The notes: generated by a model not told the origin, from the sequence alone. 5,534 nt of DNA from an uncultured bacterium (GCA_937928475.1 CALFVE010000400.1:1-5534); one strand, 5' to 3'. Counted from the stretch's first letter, positions 1 to 5,451 are shown. Numbers and translations are program-made.

Positions 1-1
1 G

Positions 2-535
2 GCGGCCTTCGCCGGCGAATCCCAGGCCCGCAACCGCTACACCTTTGCTGCCTCAGTCGCCCGCAAGGAAGGTTACGAGCAGATCGCAGCCATCTTCGAG
101 GAGACGGCCGACAACGAGAAAGAGCACGCCCAGGTCTTCTGGAAGCACCTGGAAGGCGGCGACGTCGAGATCACGGCCGCCTATCCCGCCGGCGTGACCC
201 GCGACACCCTGGCCAACCTGCGCATGGCCGCCGCGGGGGAGAAGATGGAGTGGGGCACCCTGTACCCGGACTTCGCCCAGACTGCCAAAGACGAAGGTTT
301 CGGCGCGATCTTCGTGTCCTTCGATCAGATCGCCAAGGTAGAGGCTTACCACGAGCGGCGCTACAACCGGCTCATCGAGCGCGTGGAGAAGGGCGAGGTC
401 TTCAAGCGGGCGGAACCGATCATGTGGAAGTGCCGCAACTGCGGGTACGTGATCGAGGGGACCGCGCCGCCGGTAGTCTGCCCCGCCTGCCAGCACGCCC
501 AGGCCTACTACGAGCCCTGGGCGGAGAACTACTAG
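2..535 (+). CDS. Rubrerythrin, 5' end cut by window edge
   Basis: Rubrerythrins are cytoplasmic non-heme di-iron proteins that reduce hydrogen peroxide with electrons passed through a rubredoxin-type iron site, typically in anaerobes and microaerophiles. The 177 visible residues carry both expected domains. The ferritin-like domain shows the ligand pattern in order: a Glu in AGESQARNRY (codon 17-19), EKEH (E-x-x-H), GEKMEW (E-x-x-E) and VEAYHERRY (E-x-x-H). The C-terminal rubredoxin-like domain follows, with C-x-x-C in WKCRNCGY and a second C-x-x-C in CPACQH, then the usual Tyr/Glu-rich tail ending AENY. The family is about 180-190 residues, so only around 10-15 N-terminal residues lie outside the window, and the start codon and promoter are not visible. 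The gene ends in TAG, with TAA three codons later in frame. No broken or unusual residue is seen. Confidence 0.95.
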   Translation, partial: AAFAGESQARNRYTFAASVARKEGYEQIAAIFEETADNEKEHAQVFWKHLEGGDVEITAAYPAGVTRDTLANLRMAAAGEKMEWGTLYPDFAQTAKDEGFGAIFVSFDQIAKVEAYHERRYNRLIERVEKGEVFKRAEPIMWKCRNCGYVIEGTAPPVVCPACQHAQAYYEPWAENY

Positions 536-549
536 CCCCGGTAAGGCAA

Positions 550-567
550 GCCCCTACCCGGAGGGGC
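550..567 (+). terminator. Weak hairpin after rubrerythrin
   Basis: GCCCCT (550-555) pairs with AGGGGC (562-567) around a six-base loop, 14 bases after the rubrerythrin stop. No T-run follows (the next bases are CGGCTTAAGG), so this is not a classical intrinsic terminator. It may protect the 3' end or slow polymerase. Confidence 0.3.
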
Positions 568-708
568 CGGCTTAAGGCCAAGCGGAGCCTGACCCGAAAG
601 CGGCCCGCTAGCCTGCTCACAGGGGGGTGTTTGCGTGTGCTTGGGCAGAGACGGGCGCGGCAGCTAAGAAGGGGAGTTGACCGCTTCCCCGCACCCTCTC
701 CCGCGTTG

Positions 709-725
709 CAGGGCAGGGTGCCCTG
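709..725. repeat. Perfect 7-bp hairpin in intergenic region
   Basis: CAGGGCA (709-715) and TGCCCTG (719-725) are perfectly complementary around a GGG loop. No T-tract follows on either strand. The function is unknown; it could be an additional 3'-end structure in the convergent gap. Confidence 0.35.
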
Positions 726-809
726 ACCGAGGCGAACGGCGGGTGGGAAGCGGCCAGGCCAGCGAGACGCTTATCTCCTGCGCAGCGGTGTTGGTACACT
801 CGAGGGAGC

Positions 810-825
810 GAAACGCCCCCGTTTC
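810..825. repeat. GAAACG/CGTTTC hairpin beside main terminator
   Basis: GAAACG (810-815) pairs with CGTTTC (820-825) around a CCCC loop. It sits three bases from the main hairpin at 829-863. For minus-strand transcription it is the second of two tandem hairpins after the lipoprotein stop codon, so it may back up termination. No T-run is present. Confidence 0.35.
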
Positions 826-828
826 TGC

Positions 829-863
829 CCCAGAGCCCGGAGCGCACCGCTCCGGACTCTGGG
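829..863. terminator. Probable bidirectional terminator hairpin
   Basis: CCCAGAG (829-835) pairs with CTCTGGG (857-863), and CCGGAGCG (837-844) pairs with CGCTCCGG (848-855) around a three-base loop. The only flaw in the 16-position stem is one C/A mismatch (836/856). On the plus strand TTTCT follows directly. On the minus strand the stem begins 26 bases past the lipoprotein stop and no T-run follows. Its position between converging genes and its strength suggest a shared terminator. Confidence 0.65.
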
Positions 864-889
864 TTTCTCCGCCCGCCGCCGGGCTTCCG

Positions 890-1474
890 TCACCAGATCT
901 TGAGGTCGTACCGGGCGGAACTGTAGCCGTACACCGCAATCACGAACCGGCCCGGGCCGCCCCAGTCAGCGGTGATGAAGGAGCCGACCTGCTCATCCCC
1001 GTAACCCGCGCTATAGCCCACCAGCCGGAGCGACCGGGAGGGCGTTCCGGGCCTCAAGGGGGAGAACACATACAGGTCGGGGTCACCGGAGCGACGCCAG
1101 ACGTAGACGTCCGTGAGGGCGTAGCGGCTGGTCAGATTGCACTCGTACCACTGAGTGCGTCCCCGGTCCACGTACTGATTGTAGAGCCACCGATCCAGGC
1201 TCAGCACGGTCATGTAAGCCTGCGGGGCAACCGCCCCCTCTGCAGGCGCCGGTGGGAGCGGCACCTCGACGCCACCCGCTAGAAACTCGGGCAGGGGCTT
1301 GCCGATGGCGGCCAGAGCCGCCTGCACTTCCTCCAGGCTGGGGCTCTGCGTAAGGGTGGCGCCAGCGCGCGGGGGCTCTTTCGCCGGGGCAAGTCCCGCG
1401 CCCGAGCCGCCGCAGCCGGCGAGGACGACGCTGAGCAACCCGAGCACTGCGCAGATCGCAACAATGTTTCTCAT
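890..1474 (-). CDS. Small lipoprotein with a PPC-like C-terminal domain
   Basis: This encodes a 194-residue predicted lipoprotein of unknown function. Residues 1-20 form a short signal peptide with a hydrophobic core ending in the lipobox VLAGC, so Cys21 would be lipidated after signal peptidase II cleavage and the protein anchored in a membrane facing outwards. A Gly/Pro/Ala-rich linker follows. The C-terminal part (about residue 90 onward) is rich in aromatic residues and predicted beta strands, with DVYVWRRSGDPDLYVFSP and a final YDLKIW. This resembles the bacterial pre-peptidase C-terminal (PPC) beta-sandwich, but I make that match by eye. The start is ATG at 1474 rather than the in-frame GTG at 1483, because the Shine-Dalgarno GAGGTGA (1486-1480) includes that GTG and lies five bases before the ATG. 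It diverges from the sugar kinase and no enzyme domain is seen. Confidence 0.8.
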   Translation of the reverse strand: MRNIVAICAVLGLLSVVLAGCGGSGAGLAPAKEPPRAGATLTQSPSLEEVQAALAAIGKPLPEFLAGGVEVPLPPAPAEGAVAPQAYMTVLSLDRWLYNQYVDRGRTQWYECNLTSRYALTDVYVWRRSGDPDLYVFSPLRPGTPSRSLRLVGYSAGYGDEQVGSFITADWGGPGRFVIAVYGYSSARYDLKIW

Positions 1475-1479
1475 CTTTC

Positions 1480-1486
1480 TCACCTC
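1480..1486 (-). promoter_or_regulatory. Shine-Dalgarno that decides the lipoprotein start
   Basis: On the minus strand GAGGTGA matches the 16S anti-SD over seven bases and ends five bases before ATG 1474. The alternative GTG start at 1483 is inside this element and would leave it without an SD at normal spacing. A 7-bp hairpin (TCTGAGC 1485-1491 with GCTCAGA 1503-1509) reaches into the first two bases of the SD, so it could modestly affect access. Confidence 0.7.
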
Positions 1487-1537
1487 TGAGCGAGCCGTCG
1501 CGGCTCAGACCTCCTCCCCGCGCACCAATCGCTCCAC

Positions 1538-1556
1538 CTACTATGAACGATAGTAG
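1538..1556. promoter_or_regulatory. Operator-like 7-5-7 dyad in divergent region
   Basis: CTACTAT (1538-1544) and ATAGTAG (1550-1556) are perfect inverted repeats with a five-base spacer, in the gap between the divergent lipoprotein and sugar-kinase genes. The centre is 73 bases upstream of the lipoprotein ATG. On the minus strand the right arm contains TACTAT, a 4/6 match to a -10 element, with no good -35 at the right distance. The symmetry and spacing are those of a dimeric repressor site. No regulator is encoded in the window to pair with it. Confidence 0.45.
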
Positions 1557-1559
1557 ATG

Positions 1560-1579
1560 AAAAAAGTTCCATCTTTTTT
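1560..1579. repeat. A/T-rich inverted repeat next to the dyad
   Basis: AAAAAAG (1560-1566) and CTTTTTT (1573-1579) are perfect complements around a six-base spacer, four bases from the dyad at 1538-1556. It is the most AT-rich patch of the divergent gap. It reads as hairpin plus T-tract on the plus strand and equally as an A-tract, UP-like segment on the minus strand. TGACGTCA, a perfect 8-bp palindrome, lies at 1586-1593. Confidence 0.4.
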
Positions 1580-1631
1580 GCTTCCTGACGTCAAGAGTCG
1601 CCCGCCGCGGGGTGTGCCCGTAGCCCGCCAC

Positions 1632-1657
1632 ACGGACCCCAGCCTGGGGATGTCCGT
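1632..1657 (+). repeat. Hairpin upstream of the sugar kinase
   Basis: ACGGAC (1632-1637) pairs with GTCCGT (1652-1657), and CCCA (1638-1641) pairs with TGGG (1645-1648) around a GCC loop. A three-base bulge (1649-1651) interrupts the right arm. It lies about 110 bases before the kinase start and would be in the mRNA leader if transcription starts further upstream. No T-run follows. Confidence 0.4.
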
Positions 1658-1705
1658 CTTCGGGAGGTCTCGCGGCAGCAAGAGAAGAATTATCGCCCAC
1701 GGTTC

Positions 1706-1726
1706 GGCCGGCGCCCTACGCCGGCC
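1706..1726 (+). repeat. Strong GC hairpin in the sugar-kinase leader
   Basis: GGCCGGCG (1706-1713) and CGCCGGCC (1719-1726) form a perfect 8-bp stem with a CCCTA loop, ending 25 bases before the kinase Shine-Dalgarno. It lacks a U-tract, so it is not a classical attenuator. It could be a leader stabiliser, a protein-binding stem or part of a larger fold with the hairpin at 1632-1657. Confidence 0.5.
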
Positions 1727-1751
1727 CTGTCTCCGGTAGCCCGATATCCGC

Positions 1752-1758
1752 AAGGAGG
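1752..1758 (+). promoter_or_regulatory. Shine-Dalgarno for the sugar kinase
   Basis: AAGGAGG is a full-strength SD, seven bases before the ATG at 1766, and fixes that start. Confidence 0.8.
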
Positions 1759-1765
1759 AACACCG

Positions 1766-2761
1766 ATGCCCTTTGATCTCGTCACTTTCGGGGAAGCCAT
1801 GATCCGCCTGACCCCGCCGCTCTTCCAGCGCCTCGAGCAAACCAGCGAACTGTGGGTCCATGTCGGCGGCGGGGAGTTCAACGTCGCCATCGGCGCCTCG
1901 CGCCTGGGCCTGTCCTCGGCCTGGGTTTCCGCCCTGCCCACTAACCCGCTGGGCCGGATGGTTCGCAACAAGGCGCGCGAGCACGGGGTCAACACCGACT
2001 TTGTCGTCTGGCATGAGAAGGAGCGCTGCGGCCTGTACTTCCTGGAGATGGGCGCGACCCCTCGGCCCAACACGGTGCTTTACGACCGCGCCAACTCCGC
2101 CATCGCCAACCTGCGGCCCGGCGAGGTGAACTGGGACGGCGTCTTCGCTGGCGCGAAGGCCTTCCACGTCTCCGGGATCACTCCCGCGCTTTCGCCTACC
2201 TGTTGCCAGGTAACAATGGAGGCGCTTCAGAAGGCCAAGCAGCACGGTCTCTTTGTCTCCTACGACCTCAACTACCGCAAGAATCTGTGGTCCACCGAGG
2301 AAGCCGCGCGGGCCCAGGAGCCGATGATGGAGTACGTGGACCTGATCATTACCACCGAGGACGACGCTCACGATGTCTTCGGCTTCTCCGGCACGCCGGC
2401 GGAGGTCTGCCAGGGGATGAGGGAGCGCTTCAGCTGCACGGCGGTGGCGATGACCCTGCGGCGGATTGACACCGTACTGCGCCACGGCTGGACCTCGATC
2501 ATCTACGCCGACCGGCTTTATGAGGACGTAACCTACGAACTGGAGAACGTGGACCGCGTGGGCGGGGGCGACGCTTTCTCCGCCGGTTGCCTGTACGGCT
2601 GGCTGACCGAGCAGGACTGGCAAGCGGCGGTCTCCTGGGGCGATGCCTTCAGCGCGCTGAAACACAGCAACCTGGGGGACATCAACTGGGCCACCAAAGA
2701 GGAAGCCGAGCGACTGATGAAGTCCTGGGGGGACAAACTCAAGTACAAGATTCAGAGGTAG
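1766..2761 (+). CDS. PfkB-family sugar kinase, KDG kinase-like
   Basis: This encodes a 331-residue cytoplasmic carbohydrate kinase of the PfkB/ribokinase superfamily, most like 2-keto-3-deoxygluconate kinase. That enzyme uses ATP to make 2-keto-3-deoxy-6-phosphogluconate in uronate, pectin or alginate breakdown and in Entner-Doudoroff variants. The N-terminus (VTFGEAMIRLTPP) and the substrate-side motif GGGEFNVA (residues 34-41) match the family's first signature. RCGLYFLEMG, the Arg-Pro-containing stretch after it, and SYDLNYRKNLWS are typical of the KdgK subgroup. The second signature DRVGGGDAFSAG begins at residue 263, with Asp269 as the expected catalytic base. Length is normal for the family and no frame break is seen. 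Ribokinase- or fructokinase-type specificity cannot be excluded. It has a strong SD and diverges from the lipoprotein gene. The sulfatase-like gene follows after 107 bases and may share its transcript. Reading past its TAG, the frame stays open to a TGA at 2870-2872 that overlaps the next gene's ATG. Confidence 0.88.
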   Translation: MPFDLVTFGEAMIRLTPPLFQRLEQTSELWVHVGGGEFNVAIGASRLGLSSAWVSALPTNPLGRMVRNKAREHGVNTDFVVWHEKERCGLYFLEMGATPRPNTVLYDRANSAIANLRPGEVNWDGVFAGAKAFHVSGITPALSPTCCQVTMEALQKAKQHGLFVSYDLNYRKNLWSTEEAARAQEPMMEYVDLIITTEDDAHDVFGFSGTPAEVCQGMRERFSCTAVAMTLRRIDTVLRHGWTSIIYADRLYEDVTYELENVDRVGGGDAFSAGCLYGWLTEQDWQAAVSWGDAFSALKHSNLGDINWATKEEAERLMKSWGDKLKYKIQR

Positions 2762-2854
2762 TTCGGCTCTACGAGGAGAGACCGGATAGGTGGCCGCCCC
2801 GCGTCTGTACAGGCCGGCGGAGCATCTCCGGCTCCCCGACCCACCATCTGCCCT

Positions 2855-2867
2855 GGAGGTCTCCTCC
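2855..2867 (+). promoter_or_regulatory. Shine-Dalgarno of the sulfatase-like gene, in a small hairpin
   Basis: GGAGGT (2855-2860) is a strong SD eight bases before ATG 2869. Its GGAGG (2855-2859) is followed by TCT and then CCTCC (2863-2867), an exact complement. A 5-bp hairpin with a three-base loop could therefore hide the SD and set the translation rate, or be opened by ribosomes arriving from the kinase gene. Confidence 0.55.
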
Positions 2868-2868
2868 C

Positions 2869-4311
2869 ATGAACGTCGTCCTCATCATCTCCGACACCTT
2901 TCGCCGCGACCATCTGCGCACGTACGGCAACGACTGGATCCGCACCAAGCACCTGGACGCACTCGCCGCCGAGAGCATCGTCTTCGATCGGGCCTACACC
3001 GGCTCTTTCCCTACCGTTCCGCATCGGCATGACCTGCTCACCGGCAAGTACACCTTCACCTACAAGCCCTGGGCGCCGCTGGACGGCGATCAGCCGACTT
3101 TGGCTGCCTGGCTGAAGGAGGCAGGCCTGCTGACCTACGCGGTGGCCGACACGCCCCACGCCTTTGCGCCCGGCTACAACTACCAGCGCGACTTCCACGG
3201 CTGGCAAGTAATCCGCGGCCAGGAGGCCGACCGCCTGCATACGGCGCCGCGCGACCCCGCTTTGCCTGCTGCCCCCGAGAAGATGCGCGGACGGGGTAAC
3301 CTGCTCAAGCAGTACCTACGCAATGTCCACCGGCGTCGCTCCTAGGAAGACTACTTTCCCGCCCAGACCATGCGCACGGCCGCGCAATGGCTGGAGGAGA
3401 ACTGCAACGAACACTTTTTCCTCTACGTGGATACCTTTGATCCGCACGAGCCCTGGGACCCGCCTCAGTACTACGTGGACCTCTACGACCCCGGCTACCA
3501 GGGCCAGGAGGTGCTGCATCCGCCCTACGATTCGGCGGACCTGCTTACGCCCGAGGAACTCAAGCACTTGCGAGCGCTGTACGCAGGCGAAGTCACCCTG
3601 GTGGACCGCTGGATAGGCTTCCTGCTCGACCGCATCGAGACGCTGGGCCTGCTGGAAGAGACCGCCATCATCTTCACCACCGACCACGGCTTCTACCTGG
3701 GCGAGCACGGCTGGATCGCGAAAAGCCTGATCCGCGAGAACTACCAGCAGTACCTGCCGCTTTATCCCGAGGTCGCTCACATCCCCCTCTTCATCCGCGT
3801 GCCCGGCCTCGCGCCGGGGAGGACAGCGGCTTTGGTGCAGCCGGTGGACCTGACCGCAACCATTCTCGACCTCGCCGGCGCCCCGCCGCGCGAGGAAGTC
3901 GAGGGCCGATCGCTCCTACCTTTTCTGCGTGGTGAAGCAGAGCAGGTGCGTGACCTCGCCATCTCCTCGCCCACCCTCCGCACGCCACAGACGGTCGTTC
4001 CGCACCCGGCGGCGCGGAGTTCAATTACCGACGGCGACTGGCTACTCATCTGCGGCAGCCAGGCCGCGGCCTCGGACAGCCAGGAGCAGACCCGGGCCGT
4101 GGACAGCATCTTGCGCGGCGTGGCGGTCCTGGAGGAGGACGAGTTGTCGCCGCAGTTGTACGACTTGCGCTCTGACCCCGGCTGCCTGCGGAATGTCCTC
4201 TCGGAACGCCGGGACGTAGCCGAGCGTCTACACTCCCGATACGTCGGGTTTCTGGCCGAGCACGGAGTGCCCGAGGAGCACCTGCAGTTCTTCCGGAGTC
4301 TGCTGGGCTAG
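2869..4311 (+). pseudogene. Sulfatase-like hydrolase split by one in-frame TAG
   Basis: This reads as one 480-codon gene of the sulfatase/alkaline-phosphatase superfamily, except that codon 159 (3343-3345) is TAG. Both sides lie in the same frame: codons 1-158 hold the N-terminal half and codons 160-480 resume at once with EDYFPAQTM. Metal-site motifs are visible: Asp9 and Asp14 in ISDTFRRD, then TTDHG (Asp272, His273), GEHG (His280) and Lys285. The C-terminal sulfatase subdomain has LYDLRSDPG. At the nucleophile site the usual C/S-x-P-x-R plus LLTG reads TVPHR...LLTG, so the catalytic residue would be Thr49, not a formylglycine precursor. The substrate is unknown; phosphodi- or monoester hydrolysis is as plausible as sulfate ester hydrolysis. 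ATG 2869 has a good SD. The next in-frame ATG after the stop (3370) has none at proper spacing. The break could be a recent nonsense mutation (GAG to TAG would do it), a base error, or readthrough. Confidence 0.85.
3343..3345 (+). other. In-frame amber codon inside the sulfatase-like gene
   Basis: TAG lies between RNVHRRRS and EDYFPAQT. The protein-like sequence continues in the same frame with no insertion or deletion, and no other defect is seen downstream over 321 codons. A single G-to-T change from GAG (Glu) is the simplest origin. Four of the five complete genes here end in TAG, so TAG works as an ordinary stop in this genome. Confidence 0.85.
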
Positions 4312-4372
4312 AGGTTGGTTCCTTTCACCTTTGGCCGCAGTGCAGCAAATCGTAGTTCAGGAGTTTCGTGCA

Positions 4373-5008
4373 ATGAGACGGGTTTTCGGATCGGCGCCGC
4401 GTAGTGCGGGAGTTCTGGCCGGGCTGGCCTTGCTGCTGGCCTCTGCGGCCGTCGCTCAGGAAGTCCCGGGGGAGCGGCCGCCACGCTCGATTCGCGAGGC
4501 CTACGAGCGCGCCGAGCAGTTCGGGCAGCCCCCCGCGGAGGAAGCAGCACGAGAGGCGGAAGAGGCCCGCTCCTTGTGGCTGGACCCGGTGCATTACCTG
4601 GGCGTCGCCGCCGGAGCGCTGGCCTTGGGCGCGCTGGGCGTAGGGCTGTACATCTTCTTGGTGGTGGCCTTCCGCCGAGGGCCGGACCGCGTGTTGGTGC
4701 GTCGAGCCTGGCGTTTGCGGCATGTGATCCTTGGGCTTTCCGCGGTAGCACTGGCCGTGGCCCATTCTGGGCTGCGCGCGGTGCAGACTGGTGAGGTTCC
4801 CTTCTCCTGGAGCCCGCCGCAAGCGGTGACGCTGGCCTTCGTCCTGCTGGCGCTTTCCGGGGTGCTGCGGATGTGGCCACCGCGGAGCCTGGCCCGCTAT
4901 ACTCGGGTCTGGGTCTGGAGTCACCGGGTGCTTCTGATAGCAGCCCTGCTGCTCCTGGTGCGTCACGTGGCCTTCCAGTACGCCAGGTTCGCAGCGCCGC
5001 CCGGCTAG
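4373..5008 (+). CDS. Predicted di-heme membrane cytochrome b
   Basis: This encodes a 211-residue membrane protein I cannot assign to a named family. Residues 1-28 look like a signal peptide, with a hydrophobic stretch ending SAAVA before QEVP. A charged, Glu/Ala/Arg-rich helical segment (about 30-72) would lie outside the cytoplasm. Four hydrophobic helices follow, at about 75-102, 117-137, 148-165 and 181-200. Helix 2 carries His117 and His131 and helix 4 carries His184 and His198. Both pairs have exactly 13 residues between them, the H-x13-H arrangement of bis-His cytochromes b such as the ferric-reductase/NADPH-oxidase family. Two b hemes, one near each membrane face, are inferred. No flavin or NAD domain and no CxxCH is present, so it would need a partner for electron supply. 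ATG 4373 is chosen because AGGAG (4359-4363) lies nine bases upstream; a TTG at 4331 is in frame but lacks an SD. It starts 61 bases after the sulfatase-like gene. Confidence 0.8.
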   Translation: MRRVFGSAPRSAGVLAGLALLLASAAVAQEVPGERPPRSIREAYERAEQFGQPPAEEAAREAEEARSLWLDPVHYLGVAAGALALGALGVGLYIFLVVAFRRGPDRVLVRRAWRLRHVILGLSAVALAVAHSGLRAVQTGEVPFSWSPPQAVTLAFVLLALSGVLRMWPPRSLARYTRVWVWSHRVLLIAALLLLVRHVAFQYARFAAPPG

Positions 5009-5028
5009 CCGAAGAAAAGAAAAGCGCA

Positions 5029-5053
5029 AATTCCTGACGAGCACGCAGGAATT
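5029..5053 (+). terminator. Hairpin after the cytochrome b gene
   Basis: AATTCCTG (5029-5036) and CAGGAATT (5046-5053) form a perfect 8-bp stem with a nine-base loop, 21 bases after the stop codon. No T-tract follows, so termination here would be weak or factor-assisted; 3'-end protection is an alternative. Confidence 0.45.
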
Positions 5054-5078
5054 ACGGCCGGTCCTGGGGAATTCACTC

Positions 5079-5108
5079 CTTGCGGAGCCGGGAGGAGGCC
5101 TCCGCAAG
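5079..5108. repeat. 9-bp hairpin with a GGAGGAGG loop
   Basis: CTTGCGGAG (5079-5087) pairs perfectly with CTCCGCAAG (5100-5108). The 12-base loop holds GGGAGGAGG, an SD-like purine run, with no start codon at suitable spacing after it. No T-run follows. It may be a second 3' structure after the cytochrome gene or part of a non-coding RNA; I cannot tell which. Confidence 0.45.
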
Positions 5109-5373
5109 ACACAACAAGAGATCTACTTTCGGGGCAACTCTTCAGGGCATTCTTCGCAGTTCGAATCGGGCGCCTGATCGCCGCCCTGGTCTGCGCAGGC
5201 AGGCGGGGGAGCGCGGCAGGTGGCGCACCGGTTCCCTCACAGCACCTCTCTCCAACCCCTGCTTGTCTTGTTCCATGGCATCACCTAACTGACCAGCGTC
5301 TGGAAGCCTACCGCGCGCGGCGGCCTGGCCGGCTTGCACCGTTGCGGTTTTTTTGGCGCCCCGCTGGGGGCCC

Positions 5374-5451
5374 TGTGGACAAACCGGTGGATAACCGGTG
5401 CACAGGTGGTGGATTAGCGGTGGAGACCTGGGGGACAAGCGGCGGGGATCC
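5374..5451 (+). repeat. 11-bp-phased array of DnaA-box-like units
   Basis: Units start at 5386, 5397, 5408, 5419, 5430 and 5441, exactly 11 bases apart: GGTGGATAACC, GGTGCACAGGT, GGTGGATTAGC, GGTGGAGACCT, GGGGGACAAGC and GGCGGGGATCC. TGTGGACAAACC at 5374 leads in with a 12-base step. TGTGGACAA (5374-5382) and GGTGGATAA (5386-5394) each differ by one base from the DnaA box TGTGGATAA; later units drift. ACCGGT occurs at 5383-5388 and 5394-5399. The 11-base spacing puts the units on one face of the helix. The array ends about 50 bases before the next start codon, so it could be a DnaA-controlled promoter region, part of an origin, or an operator for an oligomeric regulator. Confidence 0.5.

Larger units (their letters stand above)
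536..889. other. 354-base convergent intergenic region, no gene seen
   Basis: This stretch separates the 3' ends of rubrerythrin (+) and the lipoprotein gene (-). I found no convincing coding region: the open frames here are short, Arg/Pro-rich and lack recognisable motifs. It holds several inverted repeats, annotated separately: 550-567, 709-725, 810-825 and the strong hairpin at 829-863. None resembles a known RNA family that I can identify. Confidence 0.6.

Noticed and set aside
1481..1483. GTG as the lipoprotein start codon
   Set aside because: It lies within the Shine-Dalgarno of the ATG nine bases downstream, which has correct spacing.
1509..1519. SD-like GGAGGAGGT on the minus strand upstream of the lipoprotein
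   Set aside because: No ATG, GTG or TTG follows at suitable spacing in the lipoprotein frame. The nearer GAGGTGA explains the start.
1541..2665. Minus-strand open frame of 374 codons opposite the sugar kinase
   Set aside because: It is a shadow of the well-supported kinase gene in GC-rich DNA. It has no recognisable motif and no convincing ribosome site.
3370..4311. An independent 313-residue gene starting at ATG 3370
   Set aside because: No SD lies at usual spacing, and the sequence is the in-frame continuation of the upstream half, lacking the N-terminal metal and nucleophile motifs.
533..5008. Genome-wide reassignment of UAG to an amino acid
   Set aside because: TAG ends rubrerythrin, the kinase, the sulfatase-like gene and the cytochrome b gene at natural family lengths or plausible ends, so it acts as a normal stop here.
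4325..5107. Minus-strand open frame of 260 codons opposite the cytochrome b gene
   Set aside because: Its composition is Gln/Arg/His-rich and low in motifs, and it is explained by the opposite-strand gene with signal peptide, helices and paired His residues.
5159..5167. GTTCGAATC, which resembles a tRNA T-loop
   Set aside because: The flanking bases do not form the 5-bp T-stem, and no acceptor stem, anticodon arm or D-arm can be placed around it.
5348..5372. T7 run with a GC hairpin (5355-5372) as an intrinsic terminator
   Set aside because: The T-run precedes the hairpin on the plus strand, and on the minus strand the hairpin is followed by A's. No good stem lies directly before the T-run.
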